Part shown: positions 42,657 to 57,111 of the stretch, one piece after another
Layout of the letters: each line of letters begins with the position of its first letter
Position numbering within the stretch: position 1 is the stretch's first letter
Assembly (NCBI RefSeq): GCF_037975245.1
Contig: NC_092569.1
Coordinates: forward strand, 7,498,501-7,562,500
Direction of reading: 5' to 3'
DNA from: Apostichopus japonicus
Taxonomy: Eukaryota > Echinodermata > Holothuroidea > Aspidochirotida > Stichopodidae
Length of the DNA: 64,000 bases
Notes under the pieces: generated by a model
What the model was told of the DNA's origin: nothing
The model's input: only the letters and a program-made list of their open reading frames with translations
The model's database searches: none
Position numbers and translations under genes: made by a program

Positions 42657-45600
42657 AAATCGAAAGCGCAGTATCGATCAATCGACCGGGCGGTACCGAT
42701 CAATCGAATGTGCCGTACCGATCAATCGAATGCGCAGTATCGATCAATCGAATGTGCGGTACCGATCAATCGAATGTGCGTTATCGACTAATCTAATGCG
42801 CAGTATCGATCTATCGAATATGCGGTATCGGTCAATCGAAAGTGCAGTACCGATCAATCGAATGTGCGATATCGATCAATCGAATATGCGTTACCGATCA
42901 ATCGTATGTGCGTTACCGATCAATCGAATGTTCGGTACCGATCAATCGAATGTGTTGTATCGATCAATCGAATGTGCGGTATCGATCAATCGAATGTGCG
43001 GTATCGATCAATCGATAGAGCAGAATCGATCAATCGATTGTGCGTTACCGATAAATCGAAAGCGCAGTATCGATCAATCGAATGTGCGGTATCGATCAAT
43101 CGATGTGCGTTATCGACTGATCGAATGCGCAGTATCGATCTATCGAATGTGCGGTATCGATCAATCGAATGTGCGGTATCGATCAATCGAATGTGCGGTA
43201 CCGATCAATCGAATGTGCGGTACCGATAAATCGATGGCGCAGTATCGATCAATCGAATGTGCGGTACCGATCTATCGAATGTGTGTTACCGATCAATCGA
43301 ATGTGCGGTAACGATCAATCGAAATGTGCGGTACCGATCAATCGAATGTTCGGTACCGATAAATCGAAAGCGCAGTATCGATCAATCGAATGTGCGGTAT
43401 CGATCAATCGATGTGCGTTATCGACTAATCGAATGCGCAGTATCGATCTATCGAATGTGCGGTATCGATCAATCGAATGTGCGGTATCGATCAATCGAAT
43501 GTGCGGTACCGATCAATCGAATGTGCGGTACCGATCAATCGAATGTGCGGTACCGATAAATCGATAGCGCAGTATCGATCAATCGTATGTGCGGTGCCGA
43601 TCAATCGAATGTGCGTTATCGATCAATCGAATGTGTGGTACCGATCAATCGAATGTGCGGTATCGATCAATCGATGTGCGTTATCGACTAATCGAATGCG
43701 CAGTATCGATCTATCGAATGTGCGGTATTTGTCAATCGAATGTGCCGTACCGATCAATCGAATGTGCGGTTTCGATGAATCGAATGTGCGTTACCGATCA
43801 ATCGAATGTTCGCTACCGATAAATCGAATGTGCGTTATCGATCAGTCGAATGTGCGGTACCGATCAATCGAATACGTGGTACCGATCAATCGAAAGCGCA
43901 GTATCGATCAATCGAATGTGCGGTATCGATCAATCGCTGTGCATTATCGACTAATCGAATGTGCAGTATCGATCCATCGAATGTGCTGTATCGATCAATC
44001 GACTGTGATACCGAAATTCGAATATGCCGTACCGATCAATCGAATGTGTGTTACCGATCAATCGAATATGCGTTATCGATCAATCGAATGTGCGGTACCG
44101 ATCAGTCGAATATGCAGTTCCGATCAATCGAATGCGTGGTACCGATAAATCGAAAGCGCAGTATCGATCAATAGAATGTGCGGTATCGATCAATCGATGT
44201 GCGTTATCGAATAATCGAATGCGCAGTATCGATCTATCGAATGTGCGGTATCGATCAATCGAATGTGCGGTATCGATCATTCGAATGTGCAGTATCGATC
44301 TATCGAATGTGCGGTATCGATCAATCGAATGTGCGGTATCGATCAATCGAATGTGCAGTATCGATCAATCGAATGTGCGGTACCGATCAATCGATTTGCG
44401 TTATCGACTAATCGAATTTGAAGTATCGATCAATCAAATGTGCGGTATCGATCAATCGATTTGCGTTATCGACTAATCGAATGTGCAGTATCGTTCAATC
44501 GAATGTGCGGTATCGATCAATCCAATGTAAGGTATCGATCAGACGAATGTGCGGTATCGATCAGTCGAATGTGCGGTATCGATCAATCGAATGTGCGGTA
44601 TCGATCAATCGAACGTGCGGTATTTGTCAATCGAATGTGCCGTACCGATCAATCGAATGTGCGGTATCGATCAATCGAATGTGCGTTATCGATCAATCGA
44701 ATGTGCGGTATCGATCAGTCGAATGTGCCGTATCGATCAATCGAATGTGCCGTATCGATCAATCGAATGTGCGGTATTTGTCAATCGAATGTGCCGTACC
44801 GATCAATCGAATGTGCGGTATCGATCAGTCGAATGCGCGGTATCGATCAACTGAAAGTGCAGTATCGATGAATCGAATGTGCGGTACCGATCAATCGAAT
44901 GTGCGTTACCGATCAATGGAATGTGCGGTACCGATCAATCGAATGTGCGGTACCGATCAATCGAATCTGCGATACTGATAAATCGAAAGCGCAGTATCGA
45001 TCATTCGAATGTGCGGTATCGATCAATCGATATGCGTTATCGACTAATGGAATGCGCAGTATCGATCTATCGAATGTGCGTTATCGATCAATCGAATGTG
45101 CGGTATAGATCAATCGAACGTGCAGTATCGATCAATCGAATGTTCGCTACCGATCAATCGAATGTGCGGTATCGATCAATCGAATGTTCGCTACCGATCA
45201 ATCGAATGTGCGGTACCGATCAATCGAATGTGCGGTACCGATCAATCGATTGCGCAGTATCGATTAATCGAATGTTCGGCACCGATCAATCGATGTGCGT
45301 TATCGACTAATCGAATGTGCAGTATCGATCTATCGAATGTGCTTCATCGATCAATCGAATGTGCGGTATCGATCAATCGAATGTGATACCGAAAATCGAA
45401 TGTGCCGTACCGATAAATCGAATTTGTGTTACCGATCAATCGAATGTGCGTTATCGATCAATCGAATGTGCGGTATCGATCAATCGAAAGTGCAGCAACG
45501 ATCAATCGAATGTGCGTTATCGATCAATCGAATGTGCGTTACAGATCAATTGAATGTGCGGTACCGATCAATCGAATGTGCGGTATCGATCAATCGATGT

Positions 45601-48541
45601 GCGTTATCGACTAATCGAATGTGCAGTATCGATCTATCGAATATGCGGTATCGATCAATCGAATGTGCGGTACCGATCAATCGAATGTGCGATATCGATC
45701 AATCGAATGTGCGTTACCGATCTATCGTATGTGCGGTACCCATCAATCGAATGTTCGGTACCGATCAATCGAATGTGTTGTATCGATCAATCGAATGTGC
45801 GGTATCGATCAATCGAATGTGCGCTACCGATCAATCGAATGTGCGGTACCGATCAATCGAATGTGCGGTACCGATCAATCGAATGCGCAGTATCGATCAA
45901 TCGAATGTGCAGTACCGATCAATCGAATGTGCGGTACTGATAAATCGAAAGCGCAGTATCGATCAATCGAATGTGCGGTATCGATTAATCGATGTGCGTT
46001 ATCGACTAATCGAATGCGCAGTATCGATCTATCGAATATGCGGTATCGGTCAATCGAAAGTGCAGTACCGATTAATCGAATGTGCGATATCTATCAATCG
46101 AATGTGCGTTACCGATCAATCGTATGTGCGGTACCGATCAATCGAATGTTCGGTACCGATCAATCGAATGTGTTGTATCGATCAATCGAATGTGCGGTAT
46201 CGATCAATCGAATGTGCGGTATCGATCAATCGAATGTGCGGTACCAATCAATCGAATGTGCGGTACCGATCAATCAAATGTGCGGTACCGATAAATCGAA
46301 AGCGCAGTATCGATCATTCGAATGTGCGGTATCGATCAATCAATGTGCGTTATCGACTAATTGAATGCGCAGTATCGATCTATCGAATGTGCGTTATCGA
46401 TCAATCGAATCTGCGTTACTGATAAATCGAAAGCGCAGTATCGATCATTCGAATGTGCGGTATCGATCAATCGATGTGCGTTATCGACTTATTGAATGCG
46501 CAGTATCGATCTATCGAATGTGCGTTATCGATCAATCGAATGTGCGGTATAGATCAATCGAACGTGCAGTATCGATCAATCGAATGTGCGGTATCGATCA
46601 ATCGAATGTGCGGTACCGATCAATCGAATGTGCGGTACTGATAAATCGAAAGCGCAGTATCGATCAATCGAATGTGCGGTATCGATCAATCGATGTGCGT
46701 TATCGACTAATCGAATGCGCAGTATCGATATATCGAATGTGCGGTATCGATCAATCTAAAGTGCAGTACTGATTAATCGAATGTGGGATATCGATCAATC
46801 GAATGTGCGTTACCGATCAATTGTATGTGCGGTACCGATCAATCAAATGTTCGGTACCGATCAATCGAATGTGTTGTATCGATCAATCGAATGTGCGGTA
46901 TCGATCAATCGAATGTGCGGTATCGATCAATCGAATGTGCGGTGTCGATCAATCGAATGTGCTGTATCGATCAATCGAATGTTCGCTACCGATCAATCGA
47001 ATGTGCGGTATCGATCAATCGATAGATCAGAATCGATCAATCGAATGTGCGGTACCGATCAATCGAATGTGCGGTACCGATCAATCGAATGTGCGGTACC
47101 GATAAATCGAAAGCGCAGTATCGATCAATCGACCGGGCGGTACCGATCAATCGATGTACGTTATCGACTGATCGAATGCGCAGTATCGATCTATCGAATG
47201 TGCGGTATCGATCAATCGAATGTGCGGTATCGATCAATCGAATGTGCGGTATCGATCAATCGAATGTGCGGTACCGATCAATCGAATGTGCGGTATCGAT
47301 CAATCGATGTGCGTTATCGACTTATTGAATGCGCAGTATCGATCTATCGAATGTGCGTTATCGATCAATCGAATGTGCGGTATAGATCAATCGAACGTGC
47401 AGTATCGATCAATCGAATGTGCGGTATCGATCAATCGAATGTGCGGTACCGATCAATCGAATGTGCGGTACTGATAAATCGAAAGCGCAGTATCGATCAA
47501 TCGAATGTGCGGTATCGATCAATCGATGTGCGTTATCGACTAATCGAATGCGCAGTATCGATCTATCGAATGTGCGGTATCGATCAATCGAAAGTGCAGT
47601 ACTGATTAATCGAATGTGGGATATCGATCAATCGAATGTGCGTTACCGATCAATTGTATGTGCGGTACCGATCAATCGAATGTTCGGTACCGATCAATCG
47701 AATGTGCGGTATCGATCAATCGATGTGCGGTATCGACCAATCGAATGTGCGGTATCGATCAATCGAATGTGCGGTACCGATCAATCGAATGTGCGGTATC
47801 GATCAATCGATGTGCGGTATCGACCAATCGAATGTGCGGTACCGATCAATCGAATGTGCGGTACCGATCAATCGAATGTGCGGTACCGATAAATCGAAAG
47901 CGCAGTATCGATCAATCGACCGGGCGGTACCGATCAATCGATGTACGTTATCGACTGATCGAATGCGCAGTATCGATCTATCGAATGTGCGGTATCGATC
48001 AATCGAATGTGCGGTATCGATCAATCGAATGTGCGGTACCGATCAATCGAATGTGCGGTATCGATCAATCGATGTGCGTTATCGACTTATTGAATGCGCA
48101 GTATCGATCTATCGAATGTGCGTTATCGATCAATCGAATGTGCGGTATAGATCAATCGAACGTGCAGTATCGATCAATCGAATGTGCGGTATCGATCAAT
48201 CGAATGTGCGGTACCGATCAATCGAATGTGCGGTACTGATAAATCGAAAGCGCAGTATCGATCAATCGAATGTGCGGTATCGATCAATCGATGTGCGTTA
48301 TCGACTAATCGAATGCGCAGTATCGATCTATCGAATGTGCGGTATCGATCAATCGAAAGTGCAGTACTGATTAATCGAATGTGGGATATCGATCAATCGA
48401 ATGTGCGTTACCGATCAATTGTATGTGCGGTACCGATCAATCGAATGTTCGGTACCGATCAATCGAATATGCGGTATCGATCAATCGATGTGCGGTATCG
48501 ACCAATCGAATGTGCGGTATCGATCAATCGAATGTGCGGTA
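41376..48541 (+). repeat. 7166-bp block, copy 2 (12016-bp offset)
   Basis: Second copy of the 7166-bp block. The CCAATGTAAGG landmark is at 44519, 12016 bp after its partner. Its start overlaps the second copy of the 4532-offset block, so the duplications are nested. Confidence 0.9.
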
Positions 48542-49998
48542 TCGGTCAATCGAAAGTGCAGTACCGATTAATCGAATGTGCGATATCGATCAATCGAATG
48601 TGCGTTACCGATCAATCGTATGTGCGGTACCGATCAATGGAATGTTCGGTACCGATCAATCGAATGTGCGGTATCGATCAATCGAATGTGCGGTGTCGAT
48701 CAATCGAATGTGCGGTATCGATCAATCGAATGTTCGCTACCGATCAATCGAATGTGCGGTATCGATCAATCGATAGAGCAGAATCGATCAATCGAATGTG
48801 CGGTACCGATCAATCGAATGTGCGGTACCGATCAATCGAATGTGCGGTACCGATCAATCGAAAGCGCAGTATCGATCAATCGACCGGGCGGTACCGATCA
48901 ATCAATGTGCGATATCAACTGATCGAATGCGCAGTATCGATCTATCGAATGTGCGGTATCGATCATTCGAATGTGCGGTATCGATCAATCGAATGTGCGG
49001 TACCGATCAATCGAATGTGCGGTACCGATCAATCGTATGTGCGGTACCGATCAATCGAATGTTCGGTACCGATCAATCGAATGTGTTGTATCGATCAATC
49101 GAATGTGCGGTATCGATCAATCGAATGTGCGGTATCGATCAATCGAATGTGCGGTACCGATCAATCGAATGTGTTGTATCGATCAATCGAATGTGCGGTA
49201 TCGATCAATCGAATGTGCGGTATCGATCAATCGAATGTGCGGTATCGATCAATCGAATGTGCGGTATCGATCAATCGAATGTATGCTACCGATCAATCGA
49301 ATGTGCGGTATCGATCAATCGAATGTACGGTACCGATCAATCGAATGCGCGGTACCGATCAATCGAATGTGCGGTACCGATCAATCGAATCTGCGTTACT
49401 GATAAATCGAAAGCGCAGTATCGATCATTCGAATGTGCGGTATCGATCAATCGATGTGCGTTATCGACAAATTGAATGCGCAGTATCGATCTATCGAATA
49501 AGCGTTATCGATCAATCGAATGTGCGGTATCGATCAATCGAATGTGCGATATCGATCAATCGAATGTGCGATACCGATCAATCGAATGTGCGGTACCGAT
49601 AAATCGAATGTGCGATATCGATCAATCGAATGTGCGGTACCGATCAATCGATGGGCGTTATCGACTAATCGAATGTGCAGTATCGATCATTCGAATGTGC
49701 GTTATCGATCAATCGAATGTGCGGTATAGATCAATCGAACGTGCAGTATCGATCAATCGAATGTGAGGTATCGATCAATCGAATGTGCGCTATCGATCAA
49801 TCGAATGTGCGCTACCGATCAATCAAAAGTGCGCTACCGATCAATCGAATGTGCGGTACCGATCAATCGAATGTGCGGTATCGATCAATCGAATGTGCGG
49901 TACCGATCAATCGAATGTGCGGTACTGATAAATCGAAAGCGCAGTATCGATCAATCGAATGTGCGGTATCGATCAATCGATGTGCGTTAACGACTAAT

Positions 49999-51404
49999 CG
50001 AATGCGCAGTATCGATCTATCGAATGTGCGGTACCGGTCAATCGAAAGTGCAGTACCGATTAATCGAATGTGCGATATCGATCAATCGTATGTGCGTTAC
50101 CGATCAATCGTATGTGCGGTACCGATCAATCGAATGTTCGGTACCGATCAATCGAATGTGTTGTATCGATCAATCGAATGTGCGGTATCGATCAATCGAA
50201 TGTGCGGTATCGATCAATCGAATGTGCGGTATCGACCAATCGAATGTGCGATATCGATCAATCGAATGTTCGCTACCGATCAATCGAATGTGCGTTATCG
50301 ACTAATCGAACGCGCAGTTTCGATCTATCGAATGTGCGGTATCGATCAATCGAATGTGCGGTACCGATCAATCGAATGTTCGGTACCGATCAATCGAATG
50401 TGTTGTATCGATCAATCGAATGTGCGGTATCGATCAATCGAATGTGCGGTATCGATCAATCGAATGTGAGGTATCGATCTAACGAATGTGCGGTATCGAT
50501 CAATCGAATGTTCGCTACCGATCAATCGAATGTGCGGTATCGATCAATCGATAGAGCAGAATCGATCAATCGAATGTGCGGTACCGATCAATCGAATGTG
50601 CGGTACCGATCAATCGAATGTGCGGTACCGATCAATCGAAAGCGCAGTATCGATCAATCGATCGGGCGGTACCGATCATTCGATGTGCGTTATCGACTGA
50701 TCGAATGCGCAGTATCGATCTATCGAATGTGCGGTATCGGTCAATCGAAAGTGCAGTACCGATTAATCGAATGTGCGATATCGATCAATCGAATGTGCGT
50801 TACCGATCAATCGTATGTGCGGTACCGATCAATCGAATGTTCGGTACCGATCAATCGAATGTGTTGTATCGATCAATCGAATGTGCGGTATCGATCAATC
50901 GAATATGCGGTATCGATCAATCGAATGTGCGGTATCGACCAATCGAATGTGCGGTATCGATCAATCGAATGTTCGCTACCGATCAATCGAATGTGCGTTA
51001 TCGACTAATCGAACGCGCAGTTTCGATCTATCGAATGTGCGGTATCGATCAATCGAATGTGCGGTACCGATCAATCGAATGTTCGGTACCGATCAATCGA
51101 ATGTGTTGTATCGATCAATCGAATGTGCGGTATCGATCAATCGAATGTGCGGTATCGATCAATCGAATGTGCGGTATCGATCAATCGAATGTGCGGTATC
51201 GATCAATCGAATGTTCGCTACCGATCAATCGAATGTGCGGTATCGATCAATCGATAGAGCAGAATCGATCAATCGAATGTGCGGTACCGATCAATCGAAT
51301 GTGCGGTACCGATCAATCGAATGTGCGGTACCGATAAATCGAAAGCGCAGTATCGATCAATCGATCGGGCGGTACCGATCATTCGATGTGCGTTATCGAT
51401 TGAT
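49999..51404 (+). repeat. 703-bp tandem duplication
   Basis: Copies at about 49999-50701 and 50702-51404. The 703-bp offset fits 31 units of 22 bp plus one of 21 bp. Copy 1 alone has a GAGGTATCGATCTAACGAATG stretch near 50467, so the copies have begun to diverge. Confidence 0.82.
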
Positions 51405-53199
51405 CGAATGCGCAGTATCGATCTATCGAATGTGCTGTATCGATCAATCGAATGTGCGGTATCGATCAATCGTATGTGCGGTACCGATCAATCGAATGTT
51501 CGGTACCGATCAATCGAATGTGTTGTATCGATCAATCGAATGTGCGGTATCGATCAATCAAATGTGCGCTACCGATCAATCGAATGTGCGGTACCGATCA
51601 ATCGAATGTTCGGTACCTATCAATCGAATGTGTTTTATCAATCAATCGAATGTGCGGTATCGATCAATCGAATGTGCGCTACCGATCAATCGAATGTGCG
51701 CTACCGATCAATCGAATGTGCGCTACCGATCAATCGATAGCGCAGTATCGATCAATCGAATGTGCGGTACCGATCAATCGAATGTGCGGTACTGATAAAT
51801 CGAAAGCGCAGTATCGATAAATCGAATGTGCGGTATCGATCAATCGATGTGCGTTATCGACTAATCGAATGCGCAGTATCGATCTATCGAATGTGCGGTA
51901 TCGGTCAATCGAAAGTGCAGTACCGATTAATCGAATGTGCGATATCGATCAATCGAATGTTCGCTACCGATCAATCGAATGTGCGGTATCGATCAATCGA
52001 TAGAGCAGAATCGATCAATCGAATGTGCGGTACCGATCAATCGAATGTGCGGTACCGATCAATCGAATGTGCGGTACCGATAAATCGAAAGCGCAGTATC
52101 GATCAATCGACCGGGCGGTACCGATCAATCGAATGTGCCGTACCGATCAATCGAATGCGCAGTATCGATCAATCGAATGTGCGGTATCGATCAATCGAAT
52201 GTGCGTTATCGACTAATCTAATGCGCAGTATCGATCTATCGAATATGCGGTATCGGTCAATCGAAAGTGCAGTACCGATTAATCGAATGTGCGATATCGA
52301 TCAATCGAATATGCGTTACCGATCAATCGTATGTGCGTTACCGATCAATCGAATGTTCGGTACCGATCAATCGAATGTGTTGTATCGATCAATCGAATGT
52401 GCGGTATCGATCAATCGAATGTGCGGTATCGATCAATCGATAGAGCAGAATCGATCAATCGAATGTGCGGTACCGATCAATCGAATGTGCGTTACCGATA
52501 AATCGAAAGCGCAGTATCGATCAATCGAATGTGCGGTATCGATCAATCGATGTGCGTTATCGACTGATCGAATGCGCAGTATCGATCTATCGAATGTGCG
52601 GTATCGATCAATCGAATGTGCGGTATCGATCAATCGAATGTGCGGTACCGATCAATCGAATGTGCGGTACCGATAAATCGAATGCGCAGTATCGATCAAT
52701 CGAATGTGCGGTACGGATCTATCGAATGTGTGTTACCGATCAATCGAATGTGCGGTATCGATCAATCGAAAGTGCAGCATCGATCAATCGAATGTGCGGT
52801 ATCAATCAATCGAATGTGCGTTACCGATCAATCGAATGTGCGTTACCGATCAATCGAATGTGCGTTACCGATCAATCGAATGTGCGGTACCGATCAATCG
52901 AATGTGCGGTACCGATAAGTCGAAAGCGCAGTATCGATCCATCGAATGTGCGATATCGATCAATCAATGTGCGTTATCGACTAATCGAACGCGCAGTATC
53001 GATCTATCGAATGTGCGGTATCGATCAATCGAATGTGCGGTATCGATCAATCGAATGTGCGGTATCGATCTATCGAATGTGCGGTATCGATCAATCGAAT
53101 GTGCGGTATCGATCAATCGAATGTGCAGTATCGATCAATCGAATGTGCAGTACCGATCAATCGATTTGCGTTATCGACTAATCGAATTTGCCGTATCGA

Positions 53200-53720
53200 T
53201 CAATCGAATGTGCGGTACCGATCAATCGATTTGCGTTATCGACTAATCGAATGTGCAGTATCGTTCAATCGAATGTGCGGTATCGATCAATCCAATGTAA
53301 GGTATCGATCAGACGAATGTGCGGTATCGATCAGTCGAATGTGCGGTATCGATCAATCGAATGTGCGGTATCGATCAATCGAATGTGCGTTATCGATCAA
53401 TCGAATGTGCGGTATCGATCAGTCGAATGTGCCGTATCGATCAATCGAATGTGCCGTATCGATCAATCGAATGTGCGGTATCGATCAATCGAATGTGCCG
53501 TATCGATCAATCGAACGTGCGGTATTTGTCAATCGAATGTGCCGTACCGATCAATCGAATGTGCGGTATCGATCAATCGAATGTGCGTTATCGATCATTC
53601 GAATGTGCGGTATCGATCAGTCGAATGTGCCGTATCGATCAATCGAATGTGCCGTATCGATCAATCGAATGTGCCGTATCGATCAATCGAATGTGCGGTA
53701 TTTGTCAATCGATTGTGCCG
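53200..53720 (+). repeat. Diverged fifth copy of the block B core
   Basis: Contains the rare landmarks of block B: GATTTGCGTT units, CCAATGTAAGG at 53289, CAGACGAATG and GTATTTGTC units. Order and copy number of the surrounding units differ from the copies at 10171, 13082, 32503 and 44519. This makes it the most rearranged member of the group in the window. The limits given are approximate. Confidence 0.7.
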
Positions 53721-55707
53721 TACCGATCACCTGAAAGTGCAGTATCGATGAATCGAATGTGCGGTACCGATCAATCGAATGTGCGTTACCGATCAATGGA
53801 ATGTGCGGTACCGATCAATCGAATGTGCGGTACCGATCAATCGAATCTGCGATACTGATAAATCGAAAGCGCAGTATCGATCAATCGAATGTGCGGTACC
53901 GATCAATCGATGGGCGTTATCGACTAATCGAATGTGCAGTATCGATCATTCGAATGTGCGTTATCGATCAATCGAATGTGCGGTATAGATCAATCGAATG
54001 TGCAGTATCGATCAGTCGAATGTTCGCTACCGATCAATCGAATGTGCGGTATCGATCAATCGAATTTTCGCTACCGATCAATCGAATGTGCGGTACCGAT
54101 CAATCGAATGTGCGGTACCGATCAATCGATTGCGCAGTATCGATTAATCGAATGTTCGGCACCGATCAATCGATGTGCGTTATCGACTAATCGAATGTGC
54201 AGTATCGATCTATCGAATGTGCGTTATCGATCAATCGAATGTGCGGTATTGATCAATCGAATATGATACCGACAGTCGAATGTGCCGTACCGATCAATCG
54301 AATTTGTGTTACCGATCAATCGAATGTGCGTTATCGATCAATAGAATGTGCGGTATCGATCAATCGAAAGTGCAGCAACGATCAATCGAATGTGCGTTAT
54401 CGATCAATCGAATGTGCGTAACAGATCAATTGAATGTGCGGTACCGATCAATCGAATGTGCGGTATCGATCAATCGATGTGCGTTATCGACTAATCGAAT
54501 GTGCAGTATCGATCTATCGAATATGCGGTTTCGATCAATCGAATGTGCGGAATCGATCAATCGAATGTGCGGTATCGATCAATCGAACGCGCAGTATCGA
54601 TCAATCGAATGTGCGGTATCGATCAATCGAATGTGCGGTACCGATCAATCGAATTTGCCGTATCGATCAATCGAATGTGCGTTACAGATCAATTGAATGT
54701 GCGGTACCGATCAATCGAATGTGCGGTATCGATCAATCGATGTGCGTTATCGACTAATCGAATGTGCAGTATCGATCTATCGAATATGCGGTATCGATCA
54801 ATCGAATGTGCGGTATCGATCAATCGAATGTGCGGTACCGATCAATCGAACGCGCAGTATCGATCAATCGAATGTGCGGTATCGATCAATCGAATGTGCG
54901 GTACCGATCAATCGAATGTGCGATATCTATCTATCGAATGTGCGTTACCGATCAATCGTATGTGCGGTACCCATCAATCGAATGTTCGGTACCGATCAAT
55001 CGAATGTGTTGTATCGATCAATAGAATGTGCGGTATCGATCAATCGAATGTGCGCTACCGATCAATCGAATGTGCGCTACCGATCAATCGAATGTGCGGT
55101 ACCGATCAATCGAATGCGCAGTATCGATCAATCGAATGTGCAGTACGGATCAATCGAATGTGCGGTACTGATAAATCGAAAGCGCAGTATCGATCAGTCG
55201 AATGTTCGGTATCGATCAATCGATGTGCGTTATCGACTAATCGAATGCGCAGTATCGATCTATCGAATATGCGGTATCGGTCAATCGAAAGTGCAGTACC
55301 GATTAATCGAATGTGCGATATCTATCAATCGAATGTGCGTTACCGATCAATCGTATGTGCGGTACCGATCAATCAAATGTTCGGTACCGATCAATCGAAT
55401 GTGTTGTATCGATCAATCGAATGTGCGGTATCGATCAATCGAATGTGCGGTATCGATCAATCGAATGTGCGGTATCGATCAATCGAATGTGCGGTACCAA
55501 TTAATCGAATGTGCGGTACCGATCAATCAAATGTGCGGTACCGATAAATCGAAAGCGCAGTATCGATCATTCGAATGTGCGGTATCGATCAATCGAATCT
55601 GCGTTACTGATAAATCGAAAGGGCAGTATCGATCATTCGAATGTGCGGTATCGATCAATCGATGTGCGTTATCGACTTATTGAATGCGCAGTATCGATCT
55701 ATTGAAT

Positions 55708-57111
55708 GTGCGTTATCGATCAATCGAATGTGCGGTATAGATCAATCGAACGTGCAGTATCGATCAATCGAATGTGCGGTATCGATCAATCGAATGTGCG
55801 GTACCGATCAATCGAATGTGCGGTACTGATAAATCGAAAGCGCAGTATCGATCAATCGAATGTGCGGTATCGATCAATCGATGTGCGTTATCTACTAATC
55901 GAATGCGCAGTATCGATCTATCGAATGTGCGGTATCGATCAATCGAAAGTGCTTTACTGATTAATCGAATGTGGGATATCGATCAATCGAATGTGCGTTA
56001 CCGATCAATTGTATGTGCGGTACCGATCAATCGAATGTTCGGTACCGATCAATCGAATGTGTTGTATCGATCAATCGAATGTGCGGTATCGACCAATCGA
56101 ATGTGCGGTATCGATCAATCGAATGTGCGGTATCGATCAATCGAATGTGTTGTATCGATCAATCGAATGTGCGGTATCGACCAATCGATTGCGCAGTATC
56201 GATCAATAGAATGTGCGGCACCGATCAATCGATGTGCGTTATCGACTAATCGAATGTGCAGTATCGATCTATCGAATGTGCGTTATCGATCAATTGAATG
56301 TGTTGTATCGATCAATCGAATGTGCGGTATCGATCTATCGAATGTGCGGTACCGATCAATCGAATGTGCGCTACCGATCAATCGAATGTGCGGTACCGAT
56401 CAATCGAATGCGCGGTAACGATATATGGAATGTGCGTTATCGATCAATCGAATGTGCGGTATAGATCAATCGAACGTGCAGTATCGATCAATCGAATGTG
56501 CGGTATCGATCAATCGAATGTGCGGTACCGATCAATCGAATGTGCGGTACTGATAAATCGAAAGCGCAGTATCGATCAATCGAATGTGCGGTATCGATCA
56601 ATCGATGTGCGTTATCTACTAATCGAATGCGCAGTATCGATCTATCGAATGTGCGGTATCGATCAATCGAAAGTGCTTTACTGATTAATCGAATGTGGGA
56701 TATCGATCAATCGAATGTGCGTTACCGATCAATTGTATGTGCGGTACCGATCAATCGAATGTGCGGTATCGACCAATCGAATGTGCGGTATCGATCAATC
56801 GAATGTGCGGTATCGATCAATCGAATGTGTTGTATCGATCAATCGAATGTGCGGTATCGACCAATCGATTGCGCAGTATCGATCAATAGAATGTGCGGCA
56901 CCGATCAATCGATGTGCGTTATCGACTAATCGAATGTGCAGTATCGATCTATCGAATGTGCGTTATCGATCAATTGAATGTGTTGTATCGATCAATCGAA
57001 TGTGCGGTATCGATCTATCGAATGTGCGGTACCGATCAATCGAATGTGCGCTACCGATCAATCGAATGTGCGGTACCGATCAATCGAATGCGCGGTAACG
57101 ATATATGGAAT
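55708..57111 (+). repeat. 724/680-bp tandem duplication near the array end
   Basis: Copy 1 is about 55708-56431 and copy 2 about 56432-57111. The offset is 724 at the start and 680 later, because copy 2 lacks 44 bp (two units). Both copies share unusual units such as GGTAACGATATATGGAATG and GAATGTGGGATATC. Confidence 0.85.
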
